64,000 nt of DNA from Acidobacteria bacterium UBA2990 (GCA_002347025.1 DEAE01000024.1:1-64000), one strand, 5' to 3'; shown: positions 1-9,510, counted from the first letter of the stretch. Translations and numbers: made by a program. The notes: generated by a model from the sequence alone, not told the origin.

Positions 1-190
1 CAGCGCTGGGTAGCTACGTTCGGACGGGAGAAATGCTGAAAGCATCTAAGCGTGAAACCCTCCTCAAGATTAGATCTCCCGAGCTTCGGCTCCTGAAGGC
101 TCCTGGAAGATGACCAGGTAATAGGCCAGGTGTGTAAGGTCCGCGAGGATTTGAGCTAACTGGTACTAATCAGCCGTGAGGCTTAGCCTT
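1..190 (+). rRNA. 23S ribosomal RNA, 3' end (partial)
   Basis: The first 190 bases match the 3' end of bacterial 23S rRNA. This includes the conserved stretch around 152-178 (GAGCTAACTGGTACTAATCAG-like) and the closing GAGGCTTAGCCTT, which corresponds to the E. coli 3' terminus. The gene starts outside the window. A 5S gene follows about 130 bp later, as in a normal rrn operon. The end is placed by similarity to the E. coli end and may be off by a few bases. Confidence 0.95.
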
Positions 191-321
191 TTCTCTCATC
201 GCGCTATGTGATTTTGTGTAAGGTAAGACTACCGTTTGCAGGGTATTTAGTTGTCAGCTGGCCGCCCGGCGTATGTCCGGGGGCTGGCGTCTGATGGGGC
301 TAATTGGTATTGGCCCATGAA

Positions 322-443
322 TTTCCCGGTGGCGATAGGAGAGGGGTCACACCCGTTCCCATGCCGAACACGGTAGTTAAGCCCTCTACCGCCGATGGTA
401 CTGCACGGGCAACTGTGTGGGAGAGTAGGTCACTGCCGGGATT
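322..443 (+). rRNA. 5S ribosomal RNA
   Basis: This is a complete 5S rRNA of about 120 nt. It has the conserved CCATGCCGAACACGG segment near 359-373 and the GCCGATGGTACTGC segment near 391-404. The ends (TCCCGGTG... and ...CACTGCCGGGA) pair to form the terminal helix. It lies downstream of 23S in the same rrn operon and directly before a strong terminator. Open frames across it are artefacts. Confidence 0.95.
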
Positions 444-448
444 ATTTG

Positions 449-479
449 AGCCCGCTGCCCAAGGCAGCGGGCTTTCGTG
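449..479 (+). terminator. Rho-independent terminator of the rrn operon
   Basis: An 11-bp perfect stem (AGCCCGCTGCC / GGCAGCGGGCT) with a CAA loop is followed by a T-rich tail. It sits a few bases after the 5S rRNA 3' end and ends the rRNA operon. Confidence 0.9.
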
Positions 480-725
480 TTTCATGGTGCCAAATTACCT
501 ACCTCTGGATGTTGATAAATTATTTTTTGCGTTGCGACTGTTTGCGATGTGAAGCTTTGAACCCGAACTTCATACGTCGCAGGCTTGTTGGTTGGCCGGT
601 CCAGGTGCCGAGGTATGCAGGTGCTTCCTGACTTCTGCTCTTTGACCGCAGCCTTTTGTGAGTGCTGGGTTGCACAGGGACTTTGAGGGAATGGTGCATC
701 TTGTTGCGACCTCCCTTGGGAATAT

Positions 726-1493
726 TTGCCGGAAGGATGCCGAGCGGACGTGACGAGCGACGATAAGATTCGGTCAGACTCACCAGAGGGTATTCCGGTC
801 GAGTTGGCAAGCGATCGAAAGATTCGCTACCGCAACAAACCTGTGTACCGGCTGTCACACTGGCCCATCTGGATTTTTGTTTTCTTTATTATGCCAGGAC
901 CACTCACATTTGATTTGTTTGAGAGTGGGTTCGATTGGCGCATGTTGCGGTGGCTTGGGATCGTGATGGCTACGACTGGTGTCGCTGGAGTGAGGGGGCG
1001 GCTCCCTGGTTGTGAACCTCGTCCGTATATTATTCGGTTCACTGAGGATCGGCCTAACCCCTTGTATCGCCGAGTGTGTTACACGTTCGCGTGGAGCGCT
1101 GTACTTTCGTTTGGCCTACTCAACATTGCTGGGCTTATGGTTGCAATCATTACAGGCGCTTGGAACATGCGACAGATGTATGACGTAGCTTACTTCCCGC
1201 TAGCGGTCCTTGTTTGGGGATTGGGATTGTTCGGTCAATTGCCCCGAGTGAAACCGTCTACCAAGGGCGAGGGGCATGAACGGCGTTATTTCTATGGTTC
1301 TGTTTGGGCGATGTGCATAGCTCAACCAGTCCTCTGGTTTCTGTGGAGGGCGCTGCCTTATGGTAGGGGTGGAGACGTAGCTAAACTGGTGGTGTTTGTT
1401 GGTATCTTGGCATTGGTTGGATGGTGGTCGTATCGAGGAAAGCTGCCGCGGACTCGTCCGATTGTACCGGGAGAACTAGCGGTGTCGGATTAA
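726..1493 (+). CDS. Polytopic membrane protein of unknown function
   Basis: I do not recognise this 255-residue protein. The first ~45 residues are polar. About five or six hydrophobic segments follow, near residues 47-66, 74-90, 118-145, 155-172, 191-212 and 222-238, so it is an inner-membrane protein. The longest frame starts at TTG 726. An in-frame GTG at 750 has a GGAAGGA stretch 12 bases upstream and is an equally good start. It stands alone after the rrn terminator, and the next gene is on the other strand. No catalytic motif is visible. Confidence 0.6.
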   Translation: MPEGCRADVTSDDKIRSDSPEGIPVELASDRKIRYRNKPVYRLSHWPIWIFVFFIMPGPLTFDLFESGFDWRMLRWLGIVMATTGVAGVRGRLPGCEPRPYIIRFTEDRPNPLYRRVCYTFAWSAVLSFGLLNIAGLMVAIITGAWNMRQMYDVAYFPLAVLVWGLGLFGQLPRVKPSTKGEGHERRYFYGSVWAMCIAQPVLWFLWRALPYGRGGDVAKLVVFVGILALVGWWSYRGKLPRTRPIVPGELAVSD

Positions 1494-1571
1494 GTTTGTA
1501 TTGCAAACTGTAAGGCGAATATGGCTTTTGGGACCCGGCTAGAGGCCGAGTTCGCCCCCTGGGCTACAGTC

Positions 1572-1781
1572 TCAACCGCGAGACCGGATGAGATGCCAAG
1601 CGTAACGAATGGTGACGATTGTGATCGGGGCTCCCACTAGGATCCATGCCCACTTCCAATTGTCCGACTGTTGATAGCCGTAACTGATTAGAGCTAGCAA
1701 TAGCAGGTTAAGCCCCACGCCGATTGCAGTATGCCTGTTCGCGGGCCCTGGAACGACTTTATCGTTAGGTAGTGTGGTCAT
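1572..1781 (-). CDS. Small two-helix membrane protein
   Basis: This 69-residue protein has two hydrophobic stretches, about residues 20-36 and 43-58, separated by a short polar turn (QQSDNWKW). It ends in a basic tail. The ATG start has GAGAG just upstream, a plausible ribosome site. It is convergent with the preceding membrane-protein gene. The function is unknown. Clean hydropathy and a ribosome site favour a real small gene, but no family can be named. Confidence 0.45.
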   Translation of the reverse strand: MTTLPNDKVVPGPANRHTAIGVGLNLLLLALISYGYQQSDNWKWAWILVGAPITIVTIRYAWHLIRSRG

Positions 1782-1957
1782 CTCTCAAGCACGCGTGAAT
1801 TTTATCAGGTCGGTGGCTTTGCAGGGGCTTAGGCTGACAGTGCGTAAGAAGATTGCTTCCAAAGCCGATCCCTTCGCGCAGGTGAACACCTGAGTCTCTG
1901 GGGTGCCTGTTGGCTAGGGTTATGTCTCAAAGGAGTGTTATCTCTTAGAATAACGCC

Positions 1958-3409
1958 ATGAGTTTTCCTCTACGCCAACGTCGCATCGGTTTGCTTGCCA
2001 CTTTCGCTGTTGTTTTGTCGGTCGGCCAGGTTGCCGGTCGGACTCAGTTTGGATTCGATGCCTTTTTCACAGACAAGACGATGAGGGTGGATTATGTCCA
2101 CTCGGGTGGTTTGGGGCAGGAGTTTTTCTCTCTCGACCAGGTGGTTTCTGACGGGCCTTGGGCAGGTAGCCGGACCCAATTGGTGGACGATCTCAACTTG
2201 GGAAAATACTTGTTTGAGCTGATCGACCGACGGACTAACAGGGTGCTCTATTCCCGCGGCTTTGCATCGATCTACGGAGAGTGGGAGACTACACCCGAAG
2301 CAAATACCCTTCATCGTAGCTTTCATGAGTCCTTGCGGTTTCCTTGGCCAAAGATGCCAGTTCAGGTTGTTCTGAAGGCCCGAGACGAGGAGAACAGCTT
2401 CCATGAGGTATGGTCCACCGTCATCGATCCGAACTCACGGTTTGTCAATCCGACCGATCGGGTTCCGATAGGGCACGTGTGGTCTTTGCTAAACAATGGC
2501 CCATCTGCTCAGAAGGTCGATCTGCTGGTGATTGGAGAGGGATACACAGCTGATCAAATGCCGAAATTCCACGCGGATGCTGGTCGGCTTGTGGATGCAT
2601 TGTTTGAGGAGGAGCCCTTTAAGAGTCGAAAGGCGGATTTCAATGTCTGGGGACTTGATTTACCTGCTGATAAGTCTGGGGTGAGTCGCCCTCGAGCCAA
2701 CCAATTTCGGCGTACCCCCCTGTCGGCCGAATACAATATCTTCGACTCCGAGCGTTACCTGCTTACCTACGACAACCGGGCTCTCCGAGATGCAGCTTCG
2801 GCGGCGCCCTACGAGTTTCTCGAGATTCTCGTTAACGAGGAACAGTACGGGGGAGGAGGAATATTCAATTTTCAAGCTACGGCGGCAGCGGATACTGGAT
2901 TTGCAGAGTACGTCTTCATTCATGAGTTTGGGCATCATTTTGCTGGTTTGGCTGACGAATACTACACTTCTGACGTTGCTTATGAGACGGGCGAACATTA
3001 TCAACCCGAGCCTTGGGAGCCCAACGTGACTGCACTACATGATCCGGAGAACGTGAAGTGGGGTGATTTCATCAGTCCAGGAACACCACTACCAACACCT
3101 TGGGACAAAGAAGCATTTGAATCGGGGAGTATTACCGCGCAGATTGAGCGGCGTGAACTGCGACTTTCAGGTGTAGAAGAAACGGTCATGGACCGTTTGT
3201 TTACTGAGCAGATGTCCCGTGAGACTGCTTTGCTTGGTGGCATGGCTTATGCGGACCAGGTTGGGGCATTCGAAGGTGCTTCCTATGAAGCGACCGGGCT
3301 TTACCGACCGGAGGTTGATTGCATAATGTTCACCAGAAATCCGGTAGGGTTCTGTCGCGTTTGTAGCCGTGCGATTGAGAATGTTATCGATCAGTATGCG
3401 AGGCCTTGA
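1958..3409 (+). CDS. Secreted M64-family zinc metallopeptidase
   Basis: This 483-residue protein begins with a signal peptide (basic MSFPLRQRR, then a hydrophobic stretch to about residue 27). The catalytic segment is HEFGHHFAGLADEY at residues 322-335, the zinc site typical of peptidase family M64 (IgA peptidase M64). The upstream stretch 'LLVIGEGYTADQMPKF' (about 189-204) is also typical of M64, and the first ~150 residues look like the family's N-terminal domain. It is likely exported to the periplasm or outside. The natural substrate is unknown, and IgA cleavage need not apply. The stop codon overlaps the start of glcD (TGATG), so the two are probably co-translated. That partner is unusual for a protease. 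Confidence 0.85.
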   Translation: MSFPLRQRRIGLLATFAVVLSVGQVAGRTQFGFDAFFTDKTMRVDYVHSGGLGQEFFSLDQVVSDGPWAGSRTQLVDDLNLGKYLFELIDRRTNRVLYSRGFASIYGEWETTPEANTLHRSFHESLRFPWPKMPVQVVLKARDEENSFHEVWSTVIDPNSRFVNPTDRVPIGHVWSLLNNGPSAQKVDLLVIGEGYTADQMPKFHADAGRLVDALFEEEPFKSRKADFNVWGLDLPADKSGVSRPRANQFRRTPLSAEYNIFDSERYLLTYDNRALRDAASAAPYEFLEILVNEEQYGGGGIFNFQATAAADTGFAEYVFIHEFGHHFAGLADEYYTSDVAYETGEHYQPEPWEPNVTALHDPENVKWGDFISPGTPLPTPWDKEAFESGSITAQIERRELRLSGVEETVMDRLFTEQMSRETALLGGMAYADQVGAFEGASYEATGLYRPEVDCIMFTRNPVGFCRVCSRAIENVIDQYARP

Positions 3410-4857
3410 TGGATCAGTTGTTCCTCTTAGAGCTCGAGGACATTGTTGGTGTCGACGGAGTTGTCCGTGATCAGGCAGAGTTGATTACTTACGAGTCAGA
3501 TGGACTAGTGTCGCATCGCTCGAGACCAGGTGTGGCAGTGTTGCCTGAAACGGCCGAGCAGGTTCAGGGGGTTGTCCGATTGTGTCACCGATCAGGCGTG
3601 CCTTTTGTGGCTCGTGGGCAAGGGACGGGCCTGTCGGCCGGAGCGTTACCCCATCCAAAAGGCGTGCTGATTGTGATGACCCGGATGAACCGAGTGCTCG
3701 ATATCGACCTTGCGAATCGACGCATTACGGTCGAGCCTGGAGTGATGAACCTAGACGTGACCCGAAGGGTGTCTGGTGATGGCTACTACTACGCGCCAGA
3801 CCCATCGAGTCAGTCGATTTGCTCGATCGGTGGGAACTTTGCTGAGAACTCAGGAGGTGCCCACTGTCTCAAGTATGGGTTCACTGTTCACCATGTGCTT
3901 GGCGCGGAGGCTGTGCTTCCCGATGGTGAGATTGTGCATCTTGGGGGTGATGCGCTGGATAGCCCAGGCTTAGACCTACTTGGTGTACTTGTTGGATCTG
4001 AGGGGACTTTGGCCGTGGTGACCAAAGTGACGCTTGGGCTGCTTCGTTGCCCTGAGTCTGTTCGCACACTTCTTGCTGCCTTCGATTCGACGGATTCGGC
4101 TGGAAATGCCGTTTCCGACATCATCTCAGCGGGTATCATCCCCGCGGCGATCGAGATGATGGATCGCACAACAATCAGGGCTGCTGAGGCGGCGGTGCAT
4201 CCGGGTTTTCCTGATGCTGAGGCAGTGCTCATCGTAGAGCTCGACGGGTCCGAAACCGAAGTGGCGGCTCTCTTTGAACAGATCGAAACGGTGTGTAGCC
4301 AAAATAAAGGCTGGGGCGTGCAAGTAGCCCGAGACGAGGAACAGCGGGGGCGCATCTGGATGGGACGGAAGGCGGCGTTCGCAGCGATGGGCCGAATCAC
4401 CCCAAGCTACTATGTTCAGGATGGCGTTATTCCACGGAGTACACTGCCTGAGGTTCTCAGGCGTATCCGGGAGCTTGAACAAGACTCTGGTCTCACCATT
4501 GGTAATGTGTTTCATGCTGGGGATGGGAATCTCCACCCGTTGGTCTGCTATGACGATGGTGTTGAAGGACAGGCTGAGCTCGCCGAGCGGGTGGCCTCTG
4601 AGATTCTGTCCTATTGTCTCGATGTCGGCGGTTCGTTGACTGGTGAACACGGCATTGGCGCCGACAAGGCCTGCCACATGCCGAAGATGTTTAGTGAGAA
4701 CGATTTAGCGACCATGCAGCTAGTCCGCACAGCTTTCGATCCCGGCCAGTTGTGTAATCCTGACAAGCTGTTTCCTACCCCACGACTTTGCGGGGAGGTT
4801 CCAGGGCCTTACCGCCCTCACCCGGTCGAGGCGGCCGGCCTAGCAGAGCGCTTGTAA
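3409..4857 (+). CDS. glcD: Glycolate oxidase FAD-binding subunit GlcD
   Basis: This is a 482-residue FAD-linked oxidase of the GlcD/D-lactate dehydrogenase family, which oxidises glycolate to glyoxylate at the membrane. FAD-binding motifs are visible at GQGTGLSAGA (about 71-80), PDPSSQSICSIGGNFAENSGG (131-151) and GSEGTLAVVTK (197-207). The C-terminal domain carries GNVFHAGDGNLHP and TGEHGIG, typical of this family. ATG 3409 is preceded by GAGG at a 6-base distance and overlaps the upstream stop. glcE follows after 2 bp. Without glcE and glcF it could be read as a D-lactate dehydrogenase, but the neighbours favour glycolate oxidase. Confidence 0.9.
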   Translation: MDQLFLLELEDIVGVDGVVRDQAELITYESDGLVSHRSRPGVAVLPETAEQVQGVVRLCHRSGVPFVARGQGTGLSAGALPHPKGVLIVMTRMNRVLDIDLANRRITVEPGVMNLDVTRRVSGDGYYYAPDPSSQSICSIGGNFAENSGGAHCLKYGFTVHHVLGAEAVLPDGEIVHLGGDALDSPGLDLLGVLVGSEGTLAVVTKVTLGLLRCPESVRTLLAAFDSTDSAGNAVSDIISAGIIPAAIEMMDRTTIRAAEAAVHPGFPDAEAVLIVELDGSETEVAALFEQIETVCSQNKGWGVQVARDEEQRGRIWMGRKAAFAAMGRITPSYYVQDGVIPRSTLPEVLRRIRELEQDSGLTIGNVFHAGDGNLHPLVCYDDGVEGQAELAERVASEILSYCLDVGGSLTGEHGIGADKACHMPKMFSENDLATMQLVRTAFDPGQLCNPDKLFPTPRLCGEVPGPYRPHPVEAAGLAERL

Positions 4858-4859
4858 CC

Positions 4860-6143
4860 ATGGCGGACGTAACGTTGTCGCTTGGCACTCTCGTGACCGA
4901 GATTGACTCCTTGGTCGGTTCGAAGGTTGCCAGGGTTGGGACAGATGGTGACTCGATCGACGCAATTTTGCCTACTGTTGTTGCTGAGCCGACTAGAGCT
5001 AGCTCGGTGGGACAAATTTTGGGCTGGGCTTCGGGTCGCGGGGTGTCAGTTTCAGTGCGGGGTGGTGGCACTAAGTCGGGGTGGGGCGGACCGTCTGGTC
5101 CGATTGACGTGTTACTTTCCACTCGAGCGATGAACAGGGTGGAAGTCCATCGCTATAGCGATCTGACGGCTACAGTCCAGGCAGGAGCTACTCTATCGAA
5201 AACTAATGCGGTACTGGCCGAGCATCGCCAGTGGCTACCGCTAGATCCGCATAATGATGAACAGGCGACGATCGGAGGCATTGTCGCTACGAATGACAGT
5301 GGACCTAGACGGCATCGCCACGGTGCCCCAAGAGATCTGATCATCGGGATGACTTTGGCTCGGGTTGACGGAGTAATCGCCAAGAGTGGTGGGATCGTCG
5401 TAAAAAATGTAGCTGGCTACGATTTAGCTCGGTTACTGACCGGGTCCTTCGGGTGCCTCGGGGTTATTTTGAGCGCCACGTTCAAATTGGCACCTGTGGC
5501 TGAAGCATCGCGTACGGTTTTGGTGGAATTGCCTAAGGTGGATGTGTGTGCTCGCTACACAGCCGATCTGATTGCCCATGCATCCACTCCTACGGCTCTT
5601 GAAGTTTCGGTGCCGCAGGGGACAATGCTTGTTCGTTTTGAGTCTGTTGAGACTGTGGTAATAAGCGAAGCTACCCGGGCGGCAGCTTTGGCTGAGAAGG
5701 CTGGCGCCACGGCAACGGTTTTAGTCGGTGACGATGAGCTTGAGGCATGGCGGACCCATCAGGCGCAGGTGTTTGTGGAGGGCCACACCATCGTCAAACT
5801 TACGGTTATGCCTAGCGAGTTGGTTTCTACTCTCACCTGGCTTGAGGAAGAGGTTAGGGTTCGTCGTCTCGACTATGGTCTCATCGGTCGAGTAGGTCTC
5901 GGGGTTTGCTATCTTCGACTGCAAGGAGCTATAGCCGAGCAGGTGTCCCTGATTCTTGCGCTGAGGGATCGGTTGCCGGTCGGACGAGGAAGCGCGGTCA
6001 TCCGGCAGTCCAACCTTGAGCTCAAGAAGCTGATCGATACCTGGGGACCCATCGGGGACGGTTTCCGAATCATGCGGGCCGTCAAGCAGCAGTTTGACCC
6101 AACGGGGATGTTGAACCCAAGTCACGGTCCAGGGGGACTTTGA
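4860..6143 (+). CDS. glcE: Glycolate oxidase FAD-binding subunit GlcE
   Basis: This 427-residue protein has an FAD-binding type 4 domain: VRGGGTKSGWGG near residue 63, DPHNDEQATIGGIVATNDSGPRR near 130, and GGIVVKNVAGYDLARLLTGSFG near 180. GlcE lacks most of the C-terminal domain found in GlcD and acts as the second flavin subunit of glycolate oxidase. The ATG lies 2 bp after glcD stops. A longer frame from 4788 overlaps glcD and is unlikely. Its stop is only 2 bp from the stop of glcF, which is on the opposite strand. Confidence 0.88.
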   Translation: MADVTLSLGTLVTEIDSLVGSKVARVGTDGDSIDAILPTVVAEPTRASSVGQILGWASGRGVSVSVRGGGTKSGWGGPSGPIDVLLSTRAMNRVEVHRYSDLTATVQAGATLSKTNAVLAEHRQWLPLDPHNDEQATIGGIVATNDSGPRRHRHGAPRDLIIGMTLARVDGVIAKSGGIVVKNVAGYDLARLLTGSFGCLGVILSATFKLAPVAEASRTVLVELPKVDVCARYTADLIAHASTPTALEVSVPQGTMLVRFESVETVVISEATRAAALAEKAGATATVLVGDDELEAWRTHQAQVFVEGHTIVKLTVMPSELVSTLTWLEEEVRVRRLDYGLIGRVGLGVCYLRLQGAIAEQVSLILALRDRLPVGRGSAVIRQSNLELKKLIDTWGPIGDGFRIMRAVKQQFDPTGMLNPSHGPGGL

Positions 6144-6145
6144 GG

Positions 6146-7456
6146 TTAGGGCGTCACCCCTTGGATTGAGGCATCGACCAGCTCGATCAGATGGTAGGTT
6201 TTCCGCGGGGCACCTATTTGTTCCAATTGACTTGCAATCTGCAATAGGCAACCCGGGTTGCTGGAAACTACAGCTTCAGCTCCGGTGGCTCTGATGTGTT
6301 GGGCCTTCCTGGCTCCGAGTCTGCTGGCGGTTTCAGGCTCCACGAGATTGTAGATCCCAGCCGACCCACAGCACACCGCGGCTTCTGGGATTTCGTGGAT
6401 ATCCAGTTTCGGAATTGTCTCAAGCACCTGCCTCGGTTCGGAGACGATCCCTTGAGCGTGCCGGAGGTGACAGGCGTCATGATATGCGATGCTTAATGGT
6501 AGAGGGTGACGGGGTGCTCTAGGGGGAAGTTCCGCCAAAAGCTCGGAAATGTCTTTGCACTTGTTGGCCAAGGCTTGTGCCCGGTCAGCATACGCAGGGT
6601 CATCCCTCAACAGGTGGCCATATTCTTTCAGCGTGGAGCCGCAGCCGGCAGCGTTTATCACAATGGTGTCGACGTCAGCTGCTTCCACTTCGAAGGTGTC
6701 GATGAACCGGCGAGCCATGTCCTCTGCATCTTCTTCAAGACCAGTATGGAGCATCAATGCGCCACAGCAGCCTTGGGTTCTTGGAATGACCACTTCGCAC
6801 CCTTCAGCTGCCAAGACACGAATGGTTGCTCGATTAACTTCATCGAAAAAAACTCTCTGTACACATCCGAGGAGCAGTCCAACTCTGCGGCGGCGTTCGC
6901 CGCTGGCAGGCACACGCGCTGGTTGGGATGAGAAAGCTCTGCGCAGCGAGATCGGAGGAAGTACTGCTTCCATCGCACGTAGTCTCAGAGGCAGCAGGTT
7001 TGGTAATCCAAGCTTATGTACCAACCACTGGAGACCAAGTTGCTGATAGGCCCAGAGCTTGCCGGCTATCAAGCGCAGACGATTGGGATGCGGGAATAGC
7101 GAGAAGATCATCCACCGAAATAGGCGATCTTGCAGGGACCGAGTTGCGTGCCGTTCGATCTGAGGACGGGTGGCTTCAAGTAGCTTGTCGTACTGCACAC
7201 CCGAGGGACACGCGGTGACACAGGCCATACAGCCCAGGCAGGTGTCGAAATGGCGAGCGAAGGTCTCGGTGATCCCGGTTTCGCCTTCTAGGCCTCCCTT
7301 GATCAGGGCTATACGTCCACGTGGTGAATCGGTTTCCCTGCCCCACAAAAGATAGGTTGGGCAGGCAGGCAGACAGAAGCCGCAGTGGACGCAATCGTCG
7401 ACGTGCTCAGGATCTGGTGGGTGCAGACTATCAAAGGCTGCTGGAGCTGTCGTCAC
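6146..7456 (-). CDS. glcF: Glycolate oxidase iron-sulfur subunit GlcF
   Basis: This 436-residue protein has two 4Fe-4S motifs, CVHCGFCLPACP (C22, C25, C28, C32) and CLGCMACVTACP (C73, C76, C79, C83). Two CCG domains follow, with CCGALM and CCGSAG motifs that bind a further cluster in related heterodisulfide-reductase-type proteins. It passes electrons from GlcD/GlcE to the quinone pool. It starts with GTG. In most genomes glcD-glcE-glcF is one operon. Here glcF is inverted and convergent, with its stop 2 bp from that of glcE, so it must have its own promoter. Confidence 0.9.
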   Translation of the reverse strand: MTTAPAAFDSLHPPDPEHVDDCVHCGFCLPACPTYLLWGRETDSPRGRIALIKGGLEGETGITETFARHFDTCLGCMACVTACPSGVQYDKLLEATRPQIERHATRSLQDRLFRWMIFSLFPHPNRLRLIAGKLWAYQQLGLQWLVHKLGLPNLLPLRLRAMEAVLPPISLRRAFSSQPARVPASGERRRRVGLLLGCVQRVFFDEVNRATIRVLAAEGCEVVIPRTQGCCGALMLHTGLEEDAEDMARRFIDTFEVEAADVDTIVINAAGCGSTLKEYGHLLRDDPAYADRAQALANKCKDISELLAELPPRAPRHPLPLSIAYHDACHLRHAQGIVSEPRQVLETIPKLDIHEIPEAAVCCGSAGIYNLVEPETASRLGARKAQHIRATGAEAVVSSNPGCLLQIASQLEQIGAPRKTYHLIELVDASIQGVTP

Positions 7457-7786
7457 GGTTGTTGGAATCTTTCGCCTACTCCAAGCTCTCGACCAGGAGA
7501 AAGGAACAATTGAGGGGTTGTCGGTATCATTAGATTAAGCTTCACCTCGAGGCGGCCCAAGGGTTGGCAGTGTAGCCGATGCCTTTCTTAGACACCAGTG
7601 TAACGTTGTGTGACTCTCATCTGAGCTAGTTTGCTGCAGTTATCCTGCGGTTATTCTCCTGCGATGTAGACCAGGTTTAGTTAGGCTGAAATTTCGGCTT
7701 TTAGCCGGGTCGTGGTGCCTGAGTGGAGACCGCAGTATGATCCCGATGGTTCTCGAGTTGTGTGGAAGTATCGGAGCGATCAAAAG
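7457..7786. other. Intergenic region between divergent glcF and qor
   Basis: About 330 bp between divergent genes, so promoters for both glcF (minus) and the quinone oxidoreductase (plus) should lie here. No convincing promoter, riboswitch or small gene was seen. Confidence 0.5.
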
Positions 7787-8761
7787 ATGACCAAAGCTAT
7801 TCGAATTCATGCGCATGGTGGTCCTGAGGTTTTGCTGTGGGAAGAGGTAAACCCAGGAAGGCCAGGACCCGGTCAGGCCTTGATTCGGCAGACTGCAGTC
7901 GGCCTCAACTTTATCGATGTCTATCACCGGACAGGCCTGTATCCGGTGGCGTCAATGCCAGCCATCATCGGCAATGAAGGCGCTGGCGTTGTAGAAATGG
8001 TCGGCGACGGAGTGTCACACATTAGAGTTGGCGACCGTGTGACCTATTGCATGAGCCTGGGTAGTTATGCCGAGCGGCGGGTGATCGATGCCTCGTGTCT
8101 AGTTCGGGTGCCGGATTCTATTACCGATCAGCAGGCGGCGGCGATGATGCTTAAAGGGTGCACTGTGCAGTATCTGTTGCGACGTATCTATCAGATTCAG
8201 CAAGGGGACACGATCCTGCTGCATGCGGCCGCCGGCGGTGTGGGGCTGATTGCGTGTCAGTGGGCAAAGCATCTTGGAGCGACGGTAATCGGAACTGTTG
8301 GTAGTGATCCGAAGGCTCAGTTGGCGCAGGAGCATGGATGTGACCACACTATTATCTATACGAGAGAAAGCGTTGTTGATCGGGTTAAAGAACTAACTGA
8401 TGGGGTCGGTGTGCCCGTTGTGTTTGACTCAGTGGGCAAAGACACATTCGATGCATCCCTTGATTGTTTACAGCCTCGCGGTCTGATGGTGAGCTACGGG
8501 AATTCGTCAGGAGCTGTTGAGCCGTTCGGGCCGGGAGTGCTGGCTGCTAAGGGTTCACTGTTTCTGACTCGGCCGACACTGGCAAGTTACATCAGCACTC
8601 GGGAGGAGCTTGACGCAACCACTGCTGATTTATTCGAGGTCGTCAGTAGCGGCGCGGTCAAAATTTCGGTCGGCCGGGTTTTTCCGTTGGAGTCTGCTGC
8701 TGAGGCGCATCGCGAGCTAGAGGCTCGAGAGACAACAGGGTCGACGATTCTTGCTGTGTGA
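7787..8761 (+). CDS. qor: Quinone oxidoreductase (zinc-independent MDR family)
   Basis: This 324-residue NADPH:quinone oxidoreductase belongs to the medium-chain dehydrogenase/reductase family. Visible features are the N-terminal GroES-like domain (NFIDVYHRTGLYP, GNEGAGVV) and the nucleotide-binding fold at AAAGGVGLIACQWAK, in which the AxxGGVG motif replaces the GxGxxG of zinc enzymes. The zinc-ligand cysteines of alcohol dehydrogenases are absent. ATG 7787 gives the usual N-terminus (MTKAIRIHAHGGPEVL). The 25 extra codons upstream do not look like the family. It is transcribed alone. Confidence 0.88.
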   Translation: MTKAIRIHAHGGPEVLLWEEVNPGRPGPGQALIRQTAVGLNFIDVYHRTGLYPVASMPAIIGNEGAGVVEMVGDGVSHIRVGDRVTYCMSLGSYAERRVIDASCLVRVPDSITDQQAAAMMLKGCTVQYLLRRIYQIQQGDTILLHAAAGGVGLIACQWAKHLGATVIGTVGSDPKAQLAQEHGCDHTIIYTRESVVDRVKELTDGVGVPVVFDSVGKDTFDASLDCLQPRGLMVSYGNSSGAVEPFGPGVLAAKGSLFLTRPTLASYISTREELDATTADLFEVVSSGAVKISVGRVFPLESAAEAHRELEARETTGSTILAV

Positions 8762-8899
8762 GGAAGGCCGTTTCCGCAAGCCGAAGTGGCTCGGCCAGTC
8801 GGTTGCCAATTTAGATATGTCAAGATCGATTGAAACAAGCGTCAGGATAAGAGTGCGGCAGTTTGGTTGGAGGTTAGACGACCCGTGCGCGAGTGGGAT

Positions 8900-8951
8900 T
8901 GCGCGCGACCTGTGGCTGATGTTTAGGCTTTTGAGGGGCGCGCATTTTTTC
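8900..8951 (+). terminator. Putative Rho-independent terminator after qor
   Basis: The arms TGCGCGC (8900-8906) and GCGCGCA (8938-8944) pair perfectly and are followed by six Ts. The loop is long, about 31 nt. It lies 139 bp after the qor stop and just before the RidA-like gene. Confidence 0.5.
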
Positions 8952-8969
8952 TAGAGGCAATGGTGAGAC

Positions 8970-9482
8970 ATGAGAATGAGCCGTATGTTTGCTTTGGGCT
9001 TTGTGTTTGGTGGTGTGGTTGTTGGTGCTTGGGGGGACCTTTCTGACAGGTTGTGGGCTCATACGTTTACCGCTGCTTCGTCCCAACCCGCGTCGGTGTG
9101 GCGGGCGGTTAATTTGCCAGGTCGAAGCGCACCGAACCCGCTGTTCAGCGATGCTATTCAGGCCGGTAACACGTTGTATCTAGCTGGCCGTCTCGGTTTG
9201 GACTCCGACACCGGTGAAGTTCCGGACGAGCCCCAACAGGAGGCTCGAAATGTACTTGACCAAATCCAATCGGTACTCGCGCAGGCTGGTATGGCCATGG
9301 ATGATCTGGTCAACGTCCAAGTGTTTTGTTCGGACGTAGCTTTTTACGACGATTTCAATGTTGTCTATCGCACTTACTTCAATACCGATGAACCTCCTGC
9401 CCGGGCGTTTCTGGGGGCTGGCACCCTGTTGCGGGGTGCTCGATTTGAAGTCGCTGGAATAGCTGTCAAGCGTCCATCATAG
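8970..9482 (+). CDS. Exported RidA/YjgF-family protein
   Basis: This 170-residue protein has a signal peptide (hydrophobic stretch about residues 8-22) followed by a RidA (YjgF/YER057c/UK114) domain. The family's C-terminal motif is present: PARAFLGAGTLLRGARFEVAGIAV contains the conserved arginine and glutamate used by active 2-iminobutanoate/imine deaminases. Classic RidA is cytosolic, so an exported copy probably acts on a different substrate in the periplasm. The gene is followed 28 bp later by gamma-glutamyltransferase and then a SUMF1-like protein, all with export signals. Confidence 0.8.
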   Translation: MRMSRMFALGFVFGGVVVGAWGDLSDRLWAHTFTAASSQPASVWRAVNLPGRSAPNPLFSDAIQAGNTLYLAGRLGLDSDTGEVPDEPQQEARNVLDQIQSVLAQAGMAMDDLVNVQVFCSDVAFYDDFNVVYRTYFNTDEPPARAFLGAGTLLRGARFEVAGIAVKRPS

Positions 9483-9510
9483 TGACTGCAACAAGAAGAG
9501 AGTGTTCTAG

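Noticed and set aside
4788..4859. Longer N-terminus for GlcE
   Set aside because: The extra 24 residues overlap the end of glcD and do not resemble the family. ATG 4860 fits better.
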